From an uncultured Acidobacteriota bacterium (GTDB taxonomy: Bacteria > Acidobacteriota > Terriglobia > Terriglobales > Acidobacteriaceae), in assembly GCA_903832055.1 (NCBI GenBank), contig CAILAC010000016.1, positions 248,001-312,000 on the forward strand: DNA of 64,000 nucleotides, given 5' to 3'. This document shows, one piece after another, positions 60,467 to 64,000 of this stretch (positions are counted from its first letter, which is position 1; the number at the start of each line of letters is the position of its first letter). Position numbers and translations under genes: made by a program. The notes beneath the pieces were generated by a model. It was not told the DNA's origin. It saw only the letters and a list, made by a program, of their open reading frames with translations, and did no database searches.

Positions 60467-63400
60467 TCAGGCTTTGGCTTCTTCTGCCGGGGGACAGCCG
60501 GCTGGGGCGGAGCGGGGTTTGATGCGCGCCAACAGGCCGCTGAGAATTACATAGAGTACGGGGATAAAGATCAGGTTGAGGATGGTCGAGAGCAACATGC
60601 CGCCGACGATGGTGGTGCCGACGGAGTGGCGGCCCAGGGCGCCTGCACCGGTGGCGAAGACCAGCGGCAGGATGCCGAGGATGAAGGCGAAGCTGGTCAT
60701 GAGGATGGGGCGTAGACGCAGTTCGCCGGCCTCGATGGCTGCCTCGACGATGGTGCGGCCCTTTTCACGTAACTGCTCGGCAAATTCGACGATGAGGATG
60801 GCGTTTTTGGAGGCGAGGCCGATGAGCATGACCAGGCCGATCTGGCAATAGACGTCGTCTGACAGGCCGCGGGCTGAAACAGCCGCGAGCGCGCCGAGGA
60901 CGGCCATGGGCACCGAAAGCAGGATGATGAACGGCAGGGCGAAGCTCTCGTACTGGGCGGAGAGGGTCAGATAAACAACCAAAATGCCGAGCGCAAAGAT
61001 GATGACGGCTTTGCCGCTGGACTCGATTTCTTCAGCGGTGAGGCCGGTCCAGCTGTAGGACATGCCGGGCATCATGACGCTTTTGGCGAGGTTCTGCATG
61101 GCGGTGATGCCTTCGCTGGAGCTTTTGCCGCGGGCGGCATCGCCGTCGATCTCAACCGAGCGGAAGAGATTGTAGTGGGATATGACCTGCGGGCCTGAGG
61201 TTTCCTTTGCGGTTACAAGGCTGTCGAGAGGAATCATCTGGCCGGCGTCGGAGCGGACGTAGAAGGAGTGGAGGTCACGGGCGTTCATGCGGAAGGGCTG
61301 GTCGGCCTGCACGTAGACGCGGTAGGTGCGGTTGTTGAAGTCAAAGTCGTTGACGTATTCAGAGCCCATAAAGACGTTGAGGGTGGTGGAGATCTGTGTG
61401 AGCGAGACACCCATGGCCTTGGCCTTGGGGCGGTCGATGCTGACAAGCAGCTGCGGGTCACTTGCCGAGAAGGTGGTGAAGAGGCGGTCGAGGCCGAGAT
61501 TTGGGTTTGCCCGCGCAGCTCCGACCATGGTGTGGGCGACGCGGTCCAAATCCTGTAGGGTGTTTTTGCCCTGGTCCTGGAGGATGAACTGGAATCCGCC
61601 AAAGGAACCGAGACCTGCGACGGCGGGGGGCTGGAACATGGCGACAGTGCCACCAGGGACCATGAAGAGCTTAGGTGTAAGGCTCGCGACAATTTCAGCG
61701 GCGGAGTGACCTGGTCCGCGCCGCTGGTCGGCAGGCTTGAGGGCGGCAAAGATCATGCCCGCATTGGGCGCGCTGCCGGACTGTGAGAATCCGGAGACGG
61801 CAAACGCACCGAGAATGTCAGGATTCTGGGCGAGTACGAGCTGGGCTTTGTCGGAGATGGATGTGGTTTCAGTGAGCGATGCGCCCGGGGGTGCCTGGAC
61901 GATGACCATGAGATATCCCTGGTCTTCCTGAGGGATAAAGCCAGTCGGGACATGGACGTACATATAACCTGCCCCGCCAAGACCGGCGAAGAAGAGCAGC
62001 AGGAGCAGGTAGCGCAGCCGGAGTGCAACATGAATCAGCTTGCCGTAAATACGGGAGATCCAGCTGATGAAGTCGTCAATTCCGTGGGCAAACCCGGAGT
62101 AGGCCCGCGAGAGGAATCCGATGCGGAGGAAGTCGAGCTGTTGGTATTTTGCTTCTTCACCGCGGAGAAAGAGTGCGGCCAGTGCGGGTGACAGTGTCAG
62201 CGCGTTGAATGCGCTGATGGCGATTGCAAACGCGATGGTGAGCGAAAACTGCCGGTAGAGAATGCCTGTTGTGCCGGGGAAGAACGAAACGGGCACAAAT
62301 ACCGCAATCAGTACCAGCGAAGTGGCGATGACCGCGCTGGTAACCTCGCCCATGGCGTCAGAGGCAGCCTTGTGCGGATCGCAGTGATCCATGGCGATGT
62401 GGCGCTGAACGTTTTCAATGACCACGATGGCGTCGTCAACGACCAGGCCGGTAGCGAGAGTGATGCCAAACAGCGTGAGTGAATTGATGGAGAAGCCGAA
62501 GAGCTTGATGAAGGCAAAGGTGCCAATGAGCGAGACGGGGATCGTCACGGCGGGGATGATGGTGGCGCGCCAATCGAGCAGGAAGAGGAAGATTACGACG
62601 ATAACGATAACGACGGCTTCGCCAAGGGTGATGAGCACTTCGCGGATGGAGTCGCCAACGATGGTGGTGGAGTCAAAGGCGACGGCGTATTCGAGGCCCG
62701 GGGGGAAGCTCTTGGAGAGCTCCTTGAGCATGGCCTTGGCATCGCGGTCCACGTCGAGCGCATTCGCGTTGGAGAGTTGCTGCACCCCGATGCCGACGGC
62801 GGTATAGCCCTGATACTTGAGGTTGCTGGAGTAGCTCTCAGCGCCAACGACTGCGCGGCCGACGTCCTTGAGTTGAATGAGGCCGTTGGCGGTGTTTTTG
62901 ACGATGATGTTGTTGAATTGCTCTGGATCGCTGAGGCGGCCGACGACGCGGACGGCTACCTGAAAGGACTGCTTGTTGTCTGAGGGCGGCTGGCCGAGCT
63001 GGCCGGCGGGCACTTCGACGTTCTGCTCCTGGAGCGCGGCAACGACGTCGGTGGCGGTCAGGCTGCGTTCGGCGAGCTTGGCGGGGTCAAGCCAGATGCG
63101 CATGGCGTATTTGCGTTCGCCAAAGATCTGGACGTCGCCGACGCCTTTGACGCGCTTGAGGGCGTCTTTGACGTAAACATCAAGATAGTTGGAGATGAAT
63201 TCGTTGGAGTAGCGATTGTCGCGGGTAAAGAAGCCGGAGCCAAAGACGAAGTTGCTGTTGGCCTTGGTGATGGAAATGCCGGCGGCGTTGACGGCGGAGG
63301 GCAGGCGGCCAGTAACCGAGGCGACGCGATTTTGCACGTCAACGGCGGCGATCGAGAGGTCGTAACCGGTTTCAAATGTGACGGTGATGGAGCTGACGCC

Positions 63401-63658
63401 GCTGTTGGTGCTGGCGGAGCTGATGTAATGCATGCCCTGAACGCCGTTGATCGACTCTTCGAGGGGGATGGTGACCGCTTTTTCGACCGTCTCAGCGTCT
63501 GCGCCAATATAGGCGGTGGTGACGATGACCTGGGGCGGAGCCAGTTGAGGGTAAAGCGAGATAGGGAGCGAGGGAATGCAGACCGCTCCGGCGAGGATGA
63601 TAAGCAGCGCCGAAACGGTCGCGAAAACGGGACGACGGATGAAAAAATCTACAAACAA
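60467..63658 (-). CDS. RND efflux pump permease, HAE1 (AcrB/MexB) family
   Basis: 1063 residues with the AcrB plan: N-terminal helix FFIRRPVFATVSALLIILAG, two large periplasmic loops, and twelve membrane helices. GLVVDDAIVVIENVQRHI in helix 4 holds the proton-relay Asp pair; NALTLSPALAALFLR and GLASKNAILIVEFAEQLR are further family motifs. It exports hydrophobic drugs or detergents using the proton gradient. The start is TTG at 63658-63656, as no better codon precedes the conserved MFVDFFIRRP. The adaptor gene lies 105 bases upstream on the same strand; an outer-membrane channel gene is not in the window. Confidence 0.96.
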   Translation of the reverse strand: MFVDFFIRRPVFATVSALLIILAGAVCIPSLPISLYPQLAPPQVIVTTAYIGADAETVEKAVTIPLEESINGVQGMHYISSASTNSGVSSITVTFETGYDLSIAAVDVQNRVASVTGRLPSAVNAAGISITKANSNFVFGSGFFTRDNRYSNEFISNYLDVYVKDALKRVKGVGDVQIFGERKYAMRIWLDPAKLAERSLTATDVVAALQEQNVEVPAGQLGQPPSDNKQSFQVAVRVVGRLSDPEQFNNIIVKNTANGLIQLKDVGRAVVGAESYSSNLKYQGYTAVGIGVQQLSNANALDVDRDAKAMLKELSKSFPPGLEYAVAFDSTTIVGDSIREVLITLGEAVVIVIVVIFLFLLDWRATIIPAVTIPVSLIGTFAFIKLFGFSINSLTLFGITLATGLVVDDAIVVIENVQRHIAMDHCDPHKAASDAMGEVTSAVIATSLVLIAVFVPVSFFPGTTGILYRQFSLTIAFAIAISAFNALTLSPALAALFLRGEEAKYQQLDFLRIGFLSRAYSGFAHGIDDFISWISRIYGKLIHVALRLRYLLLLLFFAGLGGAGYMYVHVPTGFIPQEDQGYLMVIVQAPPGASLTETTSISDKAQLVLAQNPDILGAFAVSGFSQSGSAPNAGMIFAALKPADQRRGPGHSAAEIVASLTPKLFMVPGGTVAMFQPPAVAGLGSFGGFQFILQDQGKNTLQDLDRVAHTMVGAARANPNLGLDRLFTTFSASDPQLLVSIDRPKAKAMGVSLTQISTTLNVFMGSEYVNDFDFNNRTYRVYVQADQPFRMNARDLHSFYVRSDAGQMIPLDSLVTAKETSGPQVISHYNLFRSVEIDGDAARGKSSSEGITAMQNLAKSVMMPGMSYSWTGLTAEEIESSGKAVIIFALGILVVYLTLSAQYESFALPFIILLSVPMAVLGALAAVSARGLSDDVYCQIGLVMLIGLASKNAILIVEFAEQLREKGRTIVEAAIEAGELRLRPILMTSFAFILGILPLVFATGAGALGRHSVGTTIVGGMLLSTILNLIFIPVLYVILSGLLARIKPRSAPAGCPPAEEAKA

Positions 63659-63763
63659 AGGATCTTGTCCTTCCTGTGTTGCGGGCCAGTATTCAGGGCC
63701 TGGTTTGCGGGCCTGGGGCCGGGGTGCTCAGCAATGCTGTCGATTCAAGATAGTGCCGCTGCG

Positions 63764-64000
63764 TTAGCCAAGAGGCTGAACAGGCATGTTGTCCACGAGG
63801 AACTGGGTGCCGGAGACGATGAGCTTGTCTCCTGGTTTGAGCCCTGAGGAAACGGAGTAAGAATTGCCGACGGTCTCACCCAGACCGACTGAAATCTGAT
63901 GGGCCGCGAAGTGGCCATCAGGCTGTTTGACAGCGAGGAATACGAAGCTTTGGCCACCCTGGCGGGAGACAGCCAGAAATGGGATGACCGGCATGGGCGA
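63764..64000 (-). CDS. RND periplasmic adaptor (AcrA/MexA-like), C-terminal end only
   Basis: The last 78 codons, open to the window edge. VPVIPFLAVSRQGGQ-like strand, FVFLAVKQPDG, VGLGETVGNSYSVSSGLKPGDKLIVSG and FLVDNMPVQPL match the membrane-proximal barrel of HlyD/AcrA adaptors, which link the permease to the outer-membrane channel. Its position directly upstream of the permease on the same strand supports the pairing. Confidence 0.9.
   Translation of the reverse strand, partial: SPMPVIPFLAVSRQGGQSFVFLAVKQPDGHFAAHQISVGLGETVGNSYSVSSGLKPGDKLIVSGTQFLVDNMPVQPLG

Noticed and set aside
1-64000. CRISPR arrays, tRNA or rRNA genes, insertion sequences
   Set aside because: No regularly spaced direct repeats, no cloverleaf or rRNA-like stretches, and no transposase was recognised.

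Overview
The window looks like a chromosomal piece of an Acidobacteriota bacterium, most likely the Acidobacteriaceae/Terriglobia. The basis is a GC-rich genome with long secreted proteins, an Oar-like TonB receptor with an N-terminal carboxypeptidase-regulatory domain, a Reg_prop/Y_Y_Y hybrid sensor kinase, an FG-GAP/ASPIC protein, xylan-degrading GH8 and GH115 enzymes, and short palindromic intergenic repeats. This is inferred from gene content; no rRNA or tRNA is present to confirm it.

Region 1 (1-24060, all + strand) is most of an extracellular contractile injection system (eCIS, Afp/PVC-like). It contains the end of a tail tube gene, a gp51-like hub chaperone, the DUF4255 cap protein (Afp16), the AAA+ ATPase (Afp15), a 1206-residue DUF4157 protein ending in a nuclease-like domain (the probable cargo), a split Afp7 (CIS-tube domain plus LysM), a split Afp8 (gp27-like hub plus gp5-like spike), a PAAR-like tip, gp25, two baseplate J-like wedge proteins, a tail-protein-I-like protein, and a 1301-residue DUF6519/beta-helix/malectin protein that is probably the fibre. 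Nearly every junction is a 4-base ATGA overlap, and a strong hairpin ends the operon. Sheath genes must lie upstream. There are no capsid, lysis or integrase genes.

Region 2 (24061-36345): a 35-residue membrane peptide, a GH8-GH115 glucuronoxylan pair, a double-CDGSH Fe-S protein, a NarL-type two-component system coupled to a twin-arginine exported protein, and a CRTAC1-like FG-GAP/ASPIC protein. Region 3 (36366-50803): an Oar-like TonB receptor, a secreted copper amine oxidase behind a 9-bp perfect inverted repeat, an OPA-type transporter overlapping a PhnZ/TmpB-like phosphonate oxygenase, a TPP riboswitch in front of a TonB-dependent receptor (a probable thiamine-compound importer), an S10 carboxypeptidase, a D-2-hydroxyacid dehydrogenase and a FUSC protein.

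Region 4 (50891-59981, - strand) is a histidine biosynthesis operon, hisI-G-D-C-B-[antitoxin-toxin]-H-F-A, followed by an aminotransferase. It is preceded by what reads as a complete classical his attenuator: a 21-codon leader peptide with eight His codons, an antiterminator segment and a U-tailed terminator. A DUF433/DUF5615-type toxin-antitoxin pair sits inside the operon, and the gaps hold REP-like repeats. Region 5 (60039-64000): a small exported helix-hairpin-helix protein, a minisatellite with overlapping inverted repeats, and an HAE1-type RND pump with the end of its periplasmic adaptor.
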